A stretch of DNA of 44,818 bases from VFJL01 sp037147395 (GTDB lineage Bacteria > Pseudomonadota > Gammaproteobacteria > Burkholderiales > Nitrosomonadaceae): assembly GCA_037147395.1 (NCBI GenBank), contig JBAWVG010000006.1, positions 1 to 44,818 of the forward strand, read 5' to 3'. Below are positions 33,234 through 42,278 of this stretch, one piece after another (position 1 is the first letter of the stretch; each line of letters begins with the position of its first letter). The notes below the pieces were generated by a model. It saw nothing but the letters and a program-made list of their open reading frames with translations, had not been told where the DNA came from and did no database searches. Both the position numbers and the translations under genes were made by a program.

Positions 33234-34253
33234 ATGCATAACCTGGACAATCTTATCAGTGAAGCCATCAACTTGTTTGAGGGCATAGACGATGCCGCCG
33301 AGTTGGAGCAAGCGAAGGCACGTTATCTCGGTAAAAGTGGAACGTTAACAGAGCTCCTTAAGGGGCTGGGTAAGCTCTCGCAGGAAGAGCGCCCCGCAAT
33401 GGGTAGCCGCATTAACCAGGCGAAAGAGGCAATGGAGGCGGCACTTAATAGCCGCCGCGATGCGATCCAGATAAAAAAACTGGACACACAGCTCGCCGGT
33501 GAAGCACTTGACGTGACACTGCCGGGACGAGGCCTAGGAACGGGTGGCTTGCATCCAGTAACGCGCACACTTGAACGCATTGAATCACTATTCCGGTCAG
33601 TTGGTTTTGATGTTGCTTCCGGCCCCGAAATTGAGGCCGACTTCTATAATTTCACGGCGCTTAATATCCCAGAAAATCATCCGGCACGTGCGATGCATGA
33701 CACCTTCTATGTTGATGACAAGCACTTGCTGCGAACGCATACATCACCGGTGCAAGTTCATTACATGCAGAATAATCGTCCTCCGTTCAAGGTAATTGCA
33801 CCGGGGCGAGTCTACCGCTGCGATTCTGATGTGACCCACACTCCCATGTTTCATCAGGTGGAAGGTTTGTGGGTGGATGAAGATGCAAACTTTGCTGCGT
33901 TGAAGGGCGTGCTAGCAGATTTTATGCGACATTTTTTTGAGCGTGACGACTTGCCGGTACGCTTCCGTCCCTCGTTCTTCCCCTTTACGGAGCCTTCCGC
34001 TGAAGTGGATATTGGTTGTGTCATCTGCCACGGAAGCGGATGTCGAGTGTGTAGTCATACCGGTTGGTTAGAGGTATTGGGCTGTGGGATGGTGCACCCC
34101 AGCGTCCTGAAGCATGTTGACATAGACAGCGAAAAATATACCGGCTTTGCATTTGGTATGGGAGTGGAACGATTAGCGATGTTACGGTACGGAGTGAATG
34201 ATCTGAGGTTGTTTTTTGAAAATGATTTGCGCTTCCTCAAGCAATTTAACTGA
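33234..34253 (+). CDS. pheS: Phenylalanine--tRNA ligase alpha subunit
   Basis: PheS is the catalytic class II subunit of the heterotetrameric enzyme. The 339-aa product has an N-terminal coiled coil (about residues 1-85) that binds tRNA, then the catalytic domain with HPVTRTLERIESLF, RTHTSPVQVHYM, RVYRCDSDVTHTPMFHQVEG and the C-terminal FAFGMGVERLAMLRYG. Four cysteines, Cys262, 265, 270 and 273 (CVICHGSGCRVC), form a CxxC-x4-CxxC set that may bind zinc, a form found in a subset of bacterial PheS. pheT begins 40 bp downstream. Confidence 0.97.
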   Translation: MHNLDNLISEAINLFEGIDDAAELEQAKARYLGKSGTLTELLKGLGKLSQEERPAMGSRINQAKEAMEAALNSRRDAIQIKKLDTQLAGEALDVTLPGRGLGTGGLHPVTRTLERIESLFRSVGFDVASGPEIEADFYNFTALNIPENHPARAMHDTFYVDDKHLLRTHTSPVQVHYMQNNRPPFKVIAPGRVYRCDSDVTHTPMFHQVEGLWVDEDANFAALKGVLADFMRHFFERDDLPVRFRPSFFPFTEPSAEVDIGCVICHGSGCRVCSHTGWLEVLGCGMVHPSVLKHVDIDSEKYTGFAFGMGVERLAMLRYGVNDLRLFFENDLRFLKQFN

Positions 34254-34293
34254 ACAGTACTCATCTCACCTCCCGAGACAAGAATAGGTCCAC

Positions 34294-36657
34294 ATGAAGT
34301 TCTCTGAAAATTGGCTCCGTACCCTAGTTGACCCAGCACTTACCAGTGACGAGCTCGCTCATGCTTTGACGATGGCGGGACTTGAGGTGGAGGCAATCGA
34401 GACGGCTGCACCTGCCTTTGACAGAGTGGTTGTGGCTGAAGTGTTGTCGATGCAGAAGCACCCAGATGCGGACCGTCTGAATATATGCGTGGTGAACGTG
34501 GGCTCAGGTGGTGGTGAGTCGCTGCAAATCGTTTGCGGTGCAGTCAATGTCCGTGTCGGTGTAAAAGTTCCCTGTGCGCTGGTCGGAGCGCAACTGCCAG
34601 GCATTACCATCAGGCAGGCTAAGGTGCGTGGTGTGGAGTCCTCGGGAATGCTCTGCTCAGGCAAAGAACTAGGTCTGAGCGATGCTGTAGAGGGTCTACT
34701 GATCCTCCCCGCTGATGCTCCAATAGGCACAGACTTCCGCGATTATTATGCGCTTGATGACAAACTCTTTACGCTCAAGCTGACGCCTAACCGGGCCGAT
34801 TGTCTTGGTCTGTCGGGTGTGGCGAGAGAGGTGTCGGCAATAACTTCTTCAAAATTAAGTCCACTGATAATTGAGCCAGTTGATAGCAAAATTCTAGATG
34901 CTCTGATCGTGAGAGTGGACGTGCCAGCCGCCTGTCCGCTCTACTGCGGGAGGGTGATTCATGGAATCAGTCTTGATGCACCCACACCAGGATGGATGGC
35001 CCAACGATTAGAGCGTAGCGGATTACGGACAATCAACGCAGTGGTGGATGTGACTAACTATGTAATGCTAGAGATGGGTCAGCCTCTGCATGCTTTTGAT
35101 CTGGCAAAGATCGTGGGTTCGATACACGTACGATATGCCCAGTCCGGTGAGAAGTTACAGATGCTGAATGGCGAAGAGCTTGCCCTGCAACCGGATATGC
35201 TACTAATCGCCGATGAGAGTAAGCCTCTGGCACTTGCAGGCATCATGGGGGGGGGTGAGAGTGGTGTACAGCAAGGGGCCGTGGACCTATTTCTGGAGAG
35301 CGCATTCTTCAGCCCGGGGGAGATCGCGGGGAAATCTTTTCGTTTGGGGTTCAGTTCCGATTCGGCGCATCGTTTTGAGCGAGGAGTGGACTTCGCTATT
35401 ACGCGAAGTGCTCTTGAGAGGGCCACACAATTGATACTGGATATCTGTGGTGGGAGAGTGGGCCCCATTACTGAAGTGAGGGGCGATTTGCCGCAGCGTA
35501 ATCCAATCCGCCTTCGAGTCGAGCGTGCTCGGCGGGTGCTGGGAATAGATCTGGGGGCGTCTAAGACAACCGAACTGTTACAGCGCTTGCACTTTAATTT
35601 TACAGCCGAGGGAGATACATTTCAGGTAACGCCACCGAGCTATCGTTTTGATCTTTCTATTGAAGAAGACCTGATCGAGGAGTTGGCACGTATTTACGGG
35701 TATGACAACATTCCTGCTAGCGTGCCGCATACGGCGATGAGCATGCTCCCCGAGTCTGAGCTGCTGCATACCCCGTTACAGTTACGGCGTATTCTGGTGG
35801 CACGGGATTATCAGGAAGTGATTAACTACCCCTTTGTAGATGCTTCATGGGAAGCAGATTTCACAAATAATAAAACGCCTGTCATATTAAAGAACCCTAT
35901 CGCCAGCCAGATGGGTGTAATGCGCAGCAGCCTGATGGGCGGCCTCATTGCAAACCTACAATTCAATCTCAACCGGAAGCAAGCCCGCTTGAGATTATTT
36001 GAAGTGGGTCGCTGCTTTGTGAGAGTGGGTGACGGTTATGCTCAACCGGAAAGGCTGGCGGGTCTTTGCTACGGTGATGCGATGGCTGAGCAGTGGGGAG
36101 TCCCTGCACGGGACATCGATTTTTATGACGTCAAGGCAGATATCGAGGCTTTATTCTGGCCAGAGGTGGCGAGTTTTGAGGCGGAGACCCATCCCGCGCT
36201 ACATCCCGGGAGGTCAGCTCAAATCTATTTGGCCGGGAAGGCGATCGGGTGGCTGGGTGAGCTACACCCCCTTTGGCAGCAAAAGTCTGATCTGCCCAAG
36301 TCTGCGGTGTTATTTGAACTAGATCTAGAGCCAATGACGAGGCGCTCATTGTCAGTAGCGGGTGAGATTTCTAAATACCCGTTAGTGAGGCGCGATATCG
36401 CCGTGGTCGTGTCTGAAAGTGTCAGCTTAAAGGCCTTGTTAGGCAGTCTACAGGATGGGAGGTCGCCTATTGTTTCTGATATCTCCTTGTTCGATGTTTA
36501 TCGTGGAAAGGGAATTGAAAATGGCAAAAAAAGTCTTGCATTCCGTGTGTTATTGCAAGATACTGAAAAAACATTAACAGATGCAGAGGCAGACTTAGCC
36601 ATCACAAAGTTGATGGATATTCTGCGAAGTCAGTTCAACGCGGTGCTGCGTAACTAG
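34294..36657 (+). CDS. pheT: Phenylalanine--tRNA ligase beta subunit
   Basis: PheT carries the tRNA-binding and editing domains. The 787-aa product begins MKFSENWLRTLVDP; an OB-fold tRNA-binding domain (about 40-150) holds KHPDADRLNICVVNVG and GVESSGMLCSGKELGLS; the B3/B4 editing region (about 215-385) has NAVVDVTNYVMLEMGQPLHAFD; B5 follows, and the FDX-ACB anticodon-binding domain (about 695-787) ends the protein. A run of nine G (35247-35255) encodes Gly-Gly-Gly within IMGGGES and leaves the frame intact. Confidence 0.97.
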   Translation: MKFSENWLRTLVDPALTSDELAHALTMAGLEVEAIETAAPAFDRVVVAEVLSMQKHPDADRLNICVVNVGSGGGESLQIVCGAVNVRVGVKVPCALVGAQLPGITIRQAKVRGVESSGMLCSGKELGLSDAVEGLLILPADAPIGTDFRDYYALDDKLFTLKLTPNRADCLGLSGVAREVSAITSSKLSPLIIEPVDSKILDALIVRVDVPAACPLYCGRVIHGISLDAPTPGWMAQRLERSGLRTINAVVDVTNYVMLEMGQPLHAFDLAKIVGSIHVRYAQSGEKLQMLNGEELALQPDMLLIADESKPLALAGIMGGGESGVQQGAVDLFLESAFFSPGEIAGKSFRLGFSSDSAHRFERGVDFAITRSALERATQLILDICGGRVGPITEVRGDLPQRNPIRLRVERARRVLGIDLGASKTTELLQRLHFNFTAEGDTFQVTPPSYRFDLSIEEDLIEELARIYGYDNIPASVPHTAMSMLPESELLHTPLQLRRILVARDYQEVINYPFVDASWEADFTNNKTPVILKNPIASQMGVMRSSLMGGLIANLQFNLNRKQARLRLFEVGRCFVRVGDGYAQPERLAGLCYGDAMAEQWGVPARDIDFYDVKADIEALFWPEVASFEAETHPALHPGRSAQIYLAGKAIGWLGELHPLWQQKSDLPKSAVLFELDLEPMTRRSLSVAGEISKYPLVRRDIAVVVSESVSLKALLGSLQDGRSPIVSDISLFDVYRGKGIENGKKSLAFRVLLQDTEKTLTDAEADLAITKLMDILRSQFNAVLRN

Positions 36658-36692
36658 TTAAATAATAGCATCCGTCAAGAAATCAATAGATA

Positions 36693-36700
36693 GGGGGGGG
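36693..36700 (+). promoter_or_regulatory. G8 tract at the ihfA ribosome-binding site
   Basis: Eight consecutive G end 1 nt before the ihfA ATG (36702). The tract replaces a usual AGGAGG and can pair with the anti-Shine-Dalgarno only partly and at tight spacing. Homopolymers of this length are prone to slippage. Confidence 0.55.
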
Positions 36701-36701
36701 T

Positions 36702-37007
36702 ATGACCTTAACAAAAGCTGAATTGGCAGACTTGCTGTTTGAGGGGGTTGGATTAAACAAGCGCGAGGCCAAGGATATGGTAGACGCTTTCTATGAGGAA
36801 GTCCGTGTCGCATTACAGAGCGGTGTTGGTGTCAAGCTCTCAGGTTTTGGCAACTTTCAGTTGCGTGATAAGCCACAGCGTCCTGGGCGCAATCCTAAGA
36901 CGGGTGAGGAGATTCCGATTACCGCTAGGCGCGTTGTGACTTTTCGCGCGAGCCAGAAGTTAAAGGCAATGGTCGAAAAGAATCATCAGGGAAAACGTGC
37001 TGGCTAG
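36702..37007 (+). CDS. ihfA: Integration host factor alpha subunit
   Basis: IHF-alpha pairs with IHF-beta (gene not in this window) to bend DNA sharply. The 101-aa product begins MTLTKAELADLLFEGVGLNKREAKDMV and contains KLSGFGNFQLRDKPQRPGRNPKTGEEIPI, with the intercalating Pro in the beta-arm, then ARRVVTFRASQKLK. Length is slightly over the usual 99. The position after pheT and before a MerR-type regulator is the conserved order in proteobacteria. The regulator's start overlaps its last 11 bp. Confidence 0.97.
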   Translation: MTLTKAELADLLFEGVGLNKREAKDMVDAFYEEVRVALQSGVGVKLSGFGNFQLRDKPQRPGRNPKTGEEIPITARRVVTFRASQKLKAMVEKNHQGKRAG

Positions 37008-37368
37008 CACCACCCTGCCGATCATCCCGGCAAAGCGGTACTTCACCATCGGCGAAGTCAGTGAGTTATGTGGCGTTAAGCCGCATGTCCTTCGTTACTG
37101 GGAGCAGGAGTTCACTCAGTTGCGACCAGTTAAGAGGCGTGGCAATCGTCGCTATTATCAGCATCACGAGGTATTGCTGATTCGCCGTATTCGAGAGTTA
37201 CTGTACGAGCAGGGGTTTACCATCAACGGTGCACGTGGACGCTTGGGTCAGAGTGCGGTGGAACCCGCTGCTGCAGCCATAACCCCAGACATTTCAACTC
37301 ACCTACCGTTTGATCTGGCACTTCTTCGGGGAGAGATCAAGAGTGTTCTCTCCTTGCTGCAATCGTAA
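36997..37368 (+). CDS. MerR family transcriptional regulator (ihfA-associated)
   Basis: A 123-aa regulator with an N-terminal MerR helix-turn-helix: YFTIGEVSELCGVKPHVLRYWEQEFTQLRPVKRRGNRRYYQHHEV (residues 15-59), then LLIRRIRELLYEQGFTINGARG. The family's usual effector-binding domain is reduced to about 45 residues with no cysteine cluster, so metal sensing of the MerR type is not supported. The start is a GTG at 36997 overlapping ihfA by 11 bp, indicating translational coupling. This small regulator follows ihfA in many betaproteobacteria and gammaproteobacteria; its targets are not known to me. Confidence 0.93.
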   Translation: MLASTTLPIIPAKRYFTIGEVSELCGVKPHVLRYWEQEFTQLRPVKRRGNRRYYQHHEVLLIRRIRELLYEQGFTINGARGRLGQSAVEPAAAAITPDISTHLPFDLALLRGEIKSVLSLLQS

Positions 37369-37429
37369 GTCATTCATCTGTTCCTCTACTCCCCCGTATT
37401 CTTCATCCCTACAACGCCGAAAGCAATTT

Positions 37430-37458
37430 CTAACATCGGTGCCTGTGTTTGCTATAAT
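37430..37458 (+). promoter_or_regulatory. Promoter of tRNA-Pro
   Basis: A perfect TATAAT (37453-37458) is preceded 17 bp upstream by CTAACA (37430-37435, four of six). The -10 box is 9 bp before the mature tRNA start. Confidence 0.65.
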
Positions 37459-37467
37459 CGTGAGCTT

Positions 37468-37545
<78 letters not shown>

Positions 37546-37654
37546 TTGGCTCAGTAATATGACATGGTGCACACCGATCATCAGACTGAATGCGGTGAAT
37601 AAGCACCTGGCATCATTCCCCGGCTAGCCTGAAAATCATCTGGATACTCCGAGA

Positions 37655-38395
37655 ATGCGCATACTGCTAAGCAACGACGATGGGTACTTTGCGCCTGGTC
37701 TTGCCTGCCTCGCAGAAGCGCTCTCCGCCATTGCAGATATCATTGTAGTTGCACCCGAGAGAGACCGCAGTGGTGCGAGCAATTCGCTCACACTTGACCG
37801 CCCGCTTCATCTACACAAGGCTCACAATGGCTTCTACTATGTCAATGGCACTCCGACCGATTGCGTTCACCTGGCAGTCACAGGAATGCTAGATCACTTG
37901 CCCGATATGGTGGTATCCGGAATTAATGCTGGAGCAAATATGGGTGATGACACAATTTACTCTGGAACGGTTGCCGCTGCGACCGAAGGTTTTTTGCTTG
38001 GAATACCCTCTCTGGCAGTATCTCTTGATAGCGCGTCCAGTGAAAATTTCTCCACCGCAGCACGTGTCGCTGCTGACATGGTGCAACGATTTAAAGATAA
38101 TAAATTCCATGAGCCAGTCCTGCTCAATATCAATGTGCCCGATATCCCCTATGAGCAGTTGCAGGGGATAGAAGTGACTCGACTCGGTCGCCGTCACAAG
38201 GCGGAGGACGTGGTCAAGTCACAGACCCCTCGCGGTGAGACGGTTTACTGGGTGGGGGCAGCCGGTCCTGCTCAAGATGCAGGTGAGGGGACAGACTTTT
38301 TCTCCATCCAGCATAAAAGGGTATCACTGACGCCGTTACAGATCGACCTGACACGGTATGGGCAGATGGACGCAGTGAAAGACTGGCTAAAATAA
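37655..38395 (+). CDS. surE: 5'-nucleotidase SurE
   Basis: SurE is a metal-dependent nucleoside monophosphatase linked to stationary-phase survival. The 246-aa product begins MRILLSNDDGYFAPGL, with Asp8 and Asp9 as metal ligands, followed by APERDRSGASNSLTL and VVSGINAGANMGDDTIYSGTVAAA, the family's active-site segments. Length is standard. The surE-pcm-nlpD order is conserved in proteobacteria. A nested pair of short inverted repeats (GGTGC/GCACC and CACCG/CGGTG, 37566-37607) lies between the tRNA and this gene. Confidence 0.97.
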   Translation: MRILLSNDDGYFAPGLACLAEALSAIADIIVVAPERDRSGASNSLTLDRPLHLHKAHNGFYYVNGTPTDCVHLAVTGMLDHLPDMVVSGINAGANMGDDTIYSGTVAAATEGFLLGIPSLAVSLDSASSENFSTAARVAADMVQRFKDNKFHEPVLLNINVPDIPYEQLQGIEVTRLGRRHKAEDVVKSQTPRGETVYWVGAAGPAQDAGEGTDFFSIQHKRVSLTPLQIDLTRYGQMDAVKDWLK

Positions 38396-38420
38396 TGTTG
38401 AAGATCTGACGGGGTCTTGT

Positions 38421-39119
38421 ATGCGTAGCAAATCAACTCCTTCAGGAGTGGCAAGTTTGAGTGCTGATCACTCGGGTATTGGGATGACCTCTCAGCGCAC
38501 ACGGGCGCGGATGATTGAGCGACTGCGTGCGCAGGGAATTAATGATGAGGTGGTGCTGGCTGCGATGAATGCGGTCCCTCGCCATGTCTTTGTCGAGGAG
38601 GCTCTATCGAGTCGTGCCTACGATGATGTTTCCTTGCCAATCAATTTTGGGCAGACCATCTCAAGTCCATTCGTCGTGGCTCGGATGAGTGAACTGCTAC
38701 GTGCGGGTACAAGACTCCCTAAGGTGTTGGAAGTGGGCACAGGATGTGGATATCAAACAGCGGTACTGGCCCAGCTCGCAGATGAAGTGTATTCGGTTGA
38801 GCGTATCGGGTCGCTGCTCACTCGCACGCGGACCCGGTTACGAGAATTCCGTCTGAATCATGTTCGCTTGAAGCATTCTGATGGGATGCTGGGACTGCCT
38901 GAAGTCGCGCCATTCGATGGCATCATCATGGCTGCAGCGACCTCGCACGTGCCCTCCTCGCTGCTAGAGCAGTTGGCAGTGGGTGGTAGAATGGTCTTCC
39001 CAAAGGGGAGCCAGGAACAGTATCTGTGCCTGATCGAGCGTAATGAGCAGGGGTACACCGAAACGATCTTGGATGAGGCGAGATTCGTGCCGATGCTGTC
39101 AGGTATCGTGGGGAGCTAA
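38421..39119 (+). CDS. pcm: Protein-L-isoaspartate O-methyltransferase
   Basis: Pcm methylates isoaspartyl residues so that damaged proteins can be repaired. The 232-aa product has a 20-residue N-terminal lead before GIGMTSQRTRARMIERLR, then VPRHVFVEEAL, GQTISSPFVVARM, and the SAM motif VLEVGTGCGYQTAVLAQL. The motif DGIIMAAATSHVP carries the later catalytic loop. An internal start at the ATG in GIGM would give a more typical length near 210 aa; I kept the upstream ATG because no ribosome site decides it. Confidence 0.96.
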   Translation: MRSKSTPSGVASLSADHSGIGMTSQRTRARMIERLRAQGINDEVVLAAMNAVPRHVFVEEALSSRAYDDVSLPINFGQTISSPFVVARMSELLRAGTRLPKVLEVGTGCGYQTAVLAQLADEVYSVERIGSLLTRTRTRLREFRLNHVRLKHSDGMLGLPEVAPFDGIIMAAATSHVPSSLLEQLAVGGRMVFPKGSQEQYLCLIERNEQGYTETILDEARFVPMLSGIVGS

Positions 39120-39239
39120 CCGGTGCCAAACAAGAGATGAGGGATGAGGAGTAAAGGAATTAAAGTGCAGGATTGGGGTAACGGTGAGGGCCTTCTGACT
39201 CAAGTTGTGCATCCAAGGTCGGACTTGGGTTCATATGGG

Positions 39240-40193
39240 ATGGAGCGCTCGCTTGCTTGTCTCTTGCCGGTTATCTTTTGCCTATTGCTCTCGAGCTGTA
39301 GCGTGACACAGGCCCCTGTCTCGATCTTCGATCGCGCCCCGGCCTCACAAAGATCTTCCGCAGCATCCGCGACAAACGTTAAGACCTACACGGTACAGAA
39401 AGGCGATACGCTTTATGGGATCGCGCTCAATAACGGACTCGCTTACAAGGACCTGGCGGAGTGGAATAGCATTGGTAATCCGAACGCCATTGATGTTGGT
39501 CAGCAGCTCAACCTGTCCGCCCCCCCCGCATCTGCACAACCCTCTCTATTTCCATTATCCCAGAATGCGCCATCAACGGTCACCGAGGCCCCCATTCCCA
39601 GAGCGGTTACGGAGTCTAGAGGGAGATCTGAAGTCAATACCGAGAAGCTGAAGACCGAGCCCAAGGCATTCAGAGTGCCTTACTCTGATCAGGCGCTGGC
39701 GCAAGTGAAGGGGTCGTCAGATGTGCCCCAAGCTTTAACCGATAGACCCGAAGTGGCGCCTGAAAGAGTTGCCAGGATCAACCCTGAACCACCGGTGCAG
39801 ACTGCTGAGGCGAATCCAGATGTGAATGTCGAATGGGCTTGGCCCACACAGGGCAAGGTACTGGAAGGCTTTTCGGAAGGTAGCAAGGGGGTAGACATTG
39901 CGGGTAAGTCGGGGCAAGCGGTATTAGCTTCTGCACCGGGTAAAGTGGTTTACAGCGGCAATGGATTACGTGGTTATGGCAATCTCATCATCATCAAGCA
40001 CAATGATACCTACCTCAGCGCTTATGCTCATAATAGTAAGCTCCTGATGAAGGAGGGGCAGGCAGTTACACGGGGACAGAAAATTGCCGAGATGGGAAGC
40101 GTTGATGCCGGTCAGATCAAGCTTCACTTTGAAATCCGCAAGCACGGTAAGCCGGTAGACCCGTTACAGTATCTCCCTGCAATGGCCAAGTAA
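39240..40193 (+). CDS. nlpD: NlpD-like lipoprotein with LysM and degenerate M23 (LytM) domain
   Basis: NlpD activates the amidase AmiC during septal peptidoglycan splitting. The ATG at 39240 gives 317 aa with a lipoprotein signal MERSLACLLPVIFCLLLSSC, lipobox LSSC and Cys20; an upstream ATG at 39144 would put 32 polar residues before it. LysM (about 48-93) has YTVQKGDTLYGIA. A Pro/Ala/Ser linker follows, then the M23 domain (about 205-310). The zinc ligands are not intact: the HxGxD position reads SKGVDIAG and HxH reads LHFE, so it is a non-catalytic activator as in NlpD/EnvC. A run of eight C (39530-39537) lies in the linker. No rpoS follows. Confidence 0.92.
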   Translation: MERSLACLLPVIFCLLLSSCSVTQAPVSIFDRAPASQRSSAASATNVKTYTVQKGDTLYGIALNNGLAYKDLAEWNSIGNPNAIDVGQQLNLSAPPASAQPSLFPLSQNAPSTVTEAPIPRAVTESRGRSEVNTEKLKTEPKAFRVPYSDQALAQVKGSSDVPQALTDRPEVAPERVARINPEPPVQTAEANPDVNVEWAWPTQGKVLEGFSEGSKGVDIAGKSGQAVLASAPGKVVYSGNGLRGYGNLIIIKHNDTYLSAYAHNSKLLMKEGQAVTRGQKIAEMGSVDAGQIKLHFEIRKHGKPVDPLQYLPAMAK

Positions 40194-40291
40194 GATGTGC
40201 GGGTTTGTTTGGTATTAGACAAACAGGGTGGCCCGGCTCGAATGCTGCTTAATCAGAATCACTGAATCGAATAATCACTATTGAGTCACTC

Positions 40292-40723
40292 ATGACTATG
40301 TCACAAACAGAGTTTGAAATACCCGACCCGAGTCTCTTCGGTGAGGAGGAGATCTCGCAGCTGGTTCATGCCTTCTATACAGAGGCCAGGAAGGACCCCG
40401 ATCTGGGTCCGATCTTTGAGGCCCATGTCACCGACTGGGATGCTCATTTTGTGCAGATGACTAACTTCTGGTCGATGCAGTTGCGCGGAACTGGCCGGTT
40501 CCGCGGAGCGCCCATGCCGAAGCATCTTGCTTTGCCGGAGCTGTCTGCGAGTCTGTTCGAGAGGTGGCTACAAATCTTTAAACAGACCACACAGAAGATG
40601 GGGAATCCACATCTGCAACTACATGCCAATTCTCTGGCCTACCGCATCGCGAGTAGGCTCTGGATGGCATACCAGATGGAACGTTATCCCGATAAGCCGT
40701 TCGTGGAGCTGCGACCCATATAG
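40292..40723 (+). CDS. Group III truncated haemoglobin
   Basis: A 143-aa haem protein of the TrHb3 class. It shows DPDLGPIFEAHVTDWDAHFVQMTNFWSMQLRGTGRFRGAPMPKH (residues 35-78), with the FWS segment and proximal His78 typical of group III. Members of this group bind oxygen or nitric oxide and are proposed to act in NO handling or microaerobic metabolism, which would suit an ammonia oxidiser; no function is proven. It lies 98 bp after nlpD, in the position often occupied by rpoS, and is convergent with the DUF2130 gene. The ORF starts with an ATG at 40292; a second ATG two codons later is possible. Confidence 0.93.
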   Translation: MTMSQTEFEIPDPSLFGEEEISQLVHAFYTEARKDPDLGPIFEAHVTDWDAHFVQMTNFWSMQLRGTGRFRGAPMPKHLALPELSASLFERWLQIFKQTTQKMGNPHLQLHANSLAYRIASRLWMAYQMERYPDKPFVELRPI

Positions 40724-40791
40724 GGTCTCTATGATGCAGTGCTGGGTGTGAGAACTCGGCTCATGCTTTGATCGAGAGCCCGGGCTCGTGG

Positions 40792-42075
40792 CTAGGAACT
40801 TTCATCGGTCAAGCCGAGGCTCTTCAATTCTAGCCCTTCAATCTCTTGCAATGATTTTCCTGCAATACCCTGCAAGTCGCCATACATCCCGATCGTAGCC
40901 CCCGTCACGCGCTCGATCTGTTCCCCACGCTTGGCCCATTGTTTCATGATCACACGCCTCTCCTTGTCGAGATCTTCTTGCATGGTGGAGAAGGCCTCGA
41001 CGATGGCCTCAACTCGTAGGCGAAACCGTGGGCCGGTGAGGTACTGGTATACCATATCAGTCTTGGTCTGATGGCCCTCATGGGTCTGTCTCGCAAGGGC
41101 AAGCTCCATCAATGACTGGCGCAGGATCATTGCCACCGGCAAGGCGGCTCGTGGATGAGTGACCCAGATGCCTTCCACCAGATCAAAGGTTTCAACGCCC
41201 TTAGGGAGTACTTGACTCACGATCACAGCGATCTCCGCTTTTGCAGCGCGCTGATCATCACGTAGCTTTACCAGCCACGAGTCGCTCCAGTTCTTGGTGC
41301 GCTTAAATTCCCACAGAATGGTGCCGCTCGGTTGGCCATTGGGGCCGATGATCCGGTGCAGTACATCTCCACCAAACTCGCCTTTAGGGACTGGCTCGAT
41401 CGCATCAAAAGGAAATTTACTGCGTAATAGATTCTCCAGCTCAAGCTCCTGTACCTCTCCTTGCAACTGTTGAGAGCCCTGTTCGGATCGGCGCTTGAGA
41501 TCCTCGATTTGTTTTTGCATGGCCACAATGGTCTGCTCTTTTTCCAGCACCTTGAGCCTCTGCTCATCCTCGGCCTCTTTCCGGGCCTGATGGCGGGTGA
41601 CAGACAGGCCTTCCTGTATCCGCTTTTCAATCGTGAGATCCAGTTCACGCTTCGCGTCATCTAATTCTCGTTGCTTTCTCAGGAGGTCTGCTTGGGTCTT
41701 TTGGGCCTCAGTCAGTTTTGCTTCTTGGCTTTTGAGTATCGCTTGCAGTTCGGCGACTTCACGGGATCTTTGTTCAAGATCGTTTGAGAATGCTTGTTTG
41801 GATTTTCTGGATTCTTCTATCGTAATCCTGGCGCGATCAATCTTTAACTGATCTTCAACCTGGTGTGCCACCTGTTCATCAAGTTTATTTTTAGCGGTAG
41901 TGAGTTGTCGTTCCTTTTCTAGGATACCTTGCTCGCGTTTGGAGATCTCATCATCCTTTTGCGCAAGCTGTTGTTGGAATTGCCTGCGAGTGGTCTCGAT
42001 CAAGGGTGCGGCAAGGGACTCAGTCAGTCGAATCTCGGTCTTACAATTAGGGCAGGTGATAGCAGCTTCGGTCAT
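40792..42075 (-). CDS. DUF2130 family coiled-coil protein with PD-(D/E)XK-like core
   Basis: A 427-aa protein from the ATG at 42075 (a GTG at 42120 would add 15 residues). It begins MTEAAITCPNCKTEIRL, one CxxC zinc-ribbon-like half. Residues about 25-205 are heptad-rich with many Glu, Lys, Gln and Arg, a long coiled coil. The DUF2130 domain follows, with GGDVLH (Asp237) and TILWEFKRTK (Glu256, Lys258), a D...ExK arrangement that matches the PD-(D/E)XK nuclease fold, then KLRDDQRAAKAEIAVIVS. Nuclease activity is prediction only. It stands alone, convergent with the globin gene and divergent from sodB, with no methyltransferase or other defence gene beside it. Confidence 0.85.
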   Translation of the reverse strand: MTEAAITCPNCKTEIRLTESLAAPLIETTRRQFQQQLAQKDDEISKREQGILEKERQLTTAKNKLDEQVAHQVEDQLKIDRARITIEESRKSKQAFSNDLEQRSREVAELQAILKSQEAKLTEAQKTQADLLRKQRELDDAKRELDLTIEKRIQEGLSVTRHQARKEAEDEQRLKVLEKEQTIVAMQKQIEDLKRRSEQGSQQLQGEVQELELENLLRSKFPFDAIEPVPKGEFGGDVLHRIIGPNGQPSGTILWEFKRTKNWSDSWLVKLRDDQRAAKAEIAVIVSQVLPKGVETFDLVEGIWVTHPRAALPVAMILRQSLMELALARQTHEGHQTKTDMVYQYLTGPRFRLRVEAIVEAFSTMQEDLDKERRVIMKQWAKRGEQIERVTGATIGMYGDLQGIAGKSLQEIEGLELKSLGLTDESS

Positions 42076-42278
42076 GTTTTTCCCGGGGGAGCGGAGGGGG
42101 TAGATAGGGGCCAGACACACAGGTCAGCATGGGTTCAGTCCGTACCAAAGATTATAGGTCAAACAGCTATTCAGAATTGCCTTGAATGGTCCTAGCATCT
42201 CATAGGGTTCAAAGAATTCAGATATACTGAGCAACGAGAAGAGAGTCAGATTTTTGAGTCACCTATAGGAGCTAAAAA

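Noticed and set aside
40776..40787. Palindrome GAGCCCGGGCTC between the globin and DUF2130 genes
   Set aside because: It has no loop and no U-tract, so it is not a convincing terminator; a 12-bp palindrome in GC-rich spacer may be chance.
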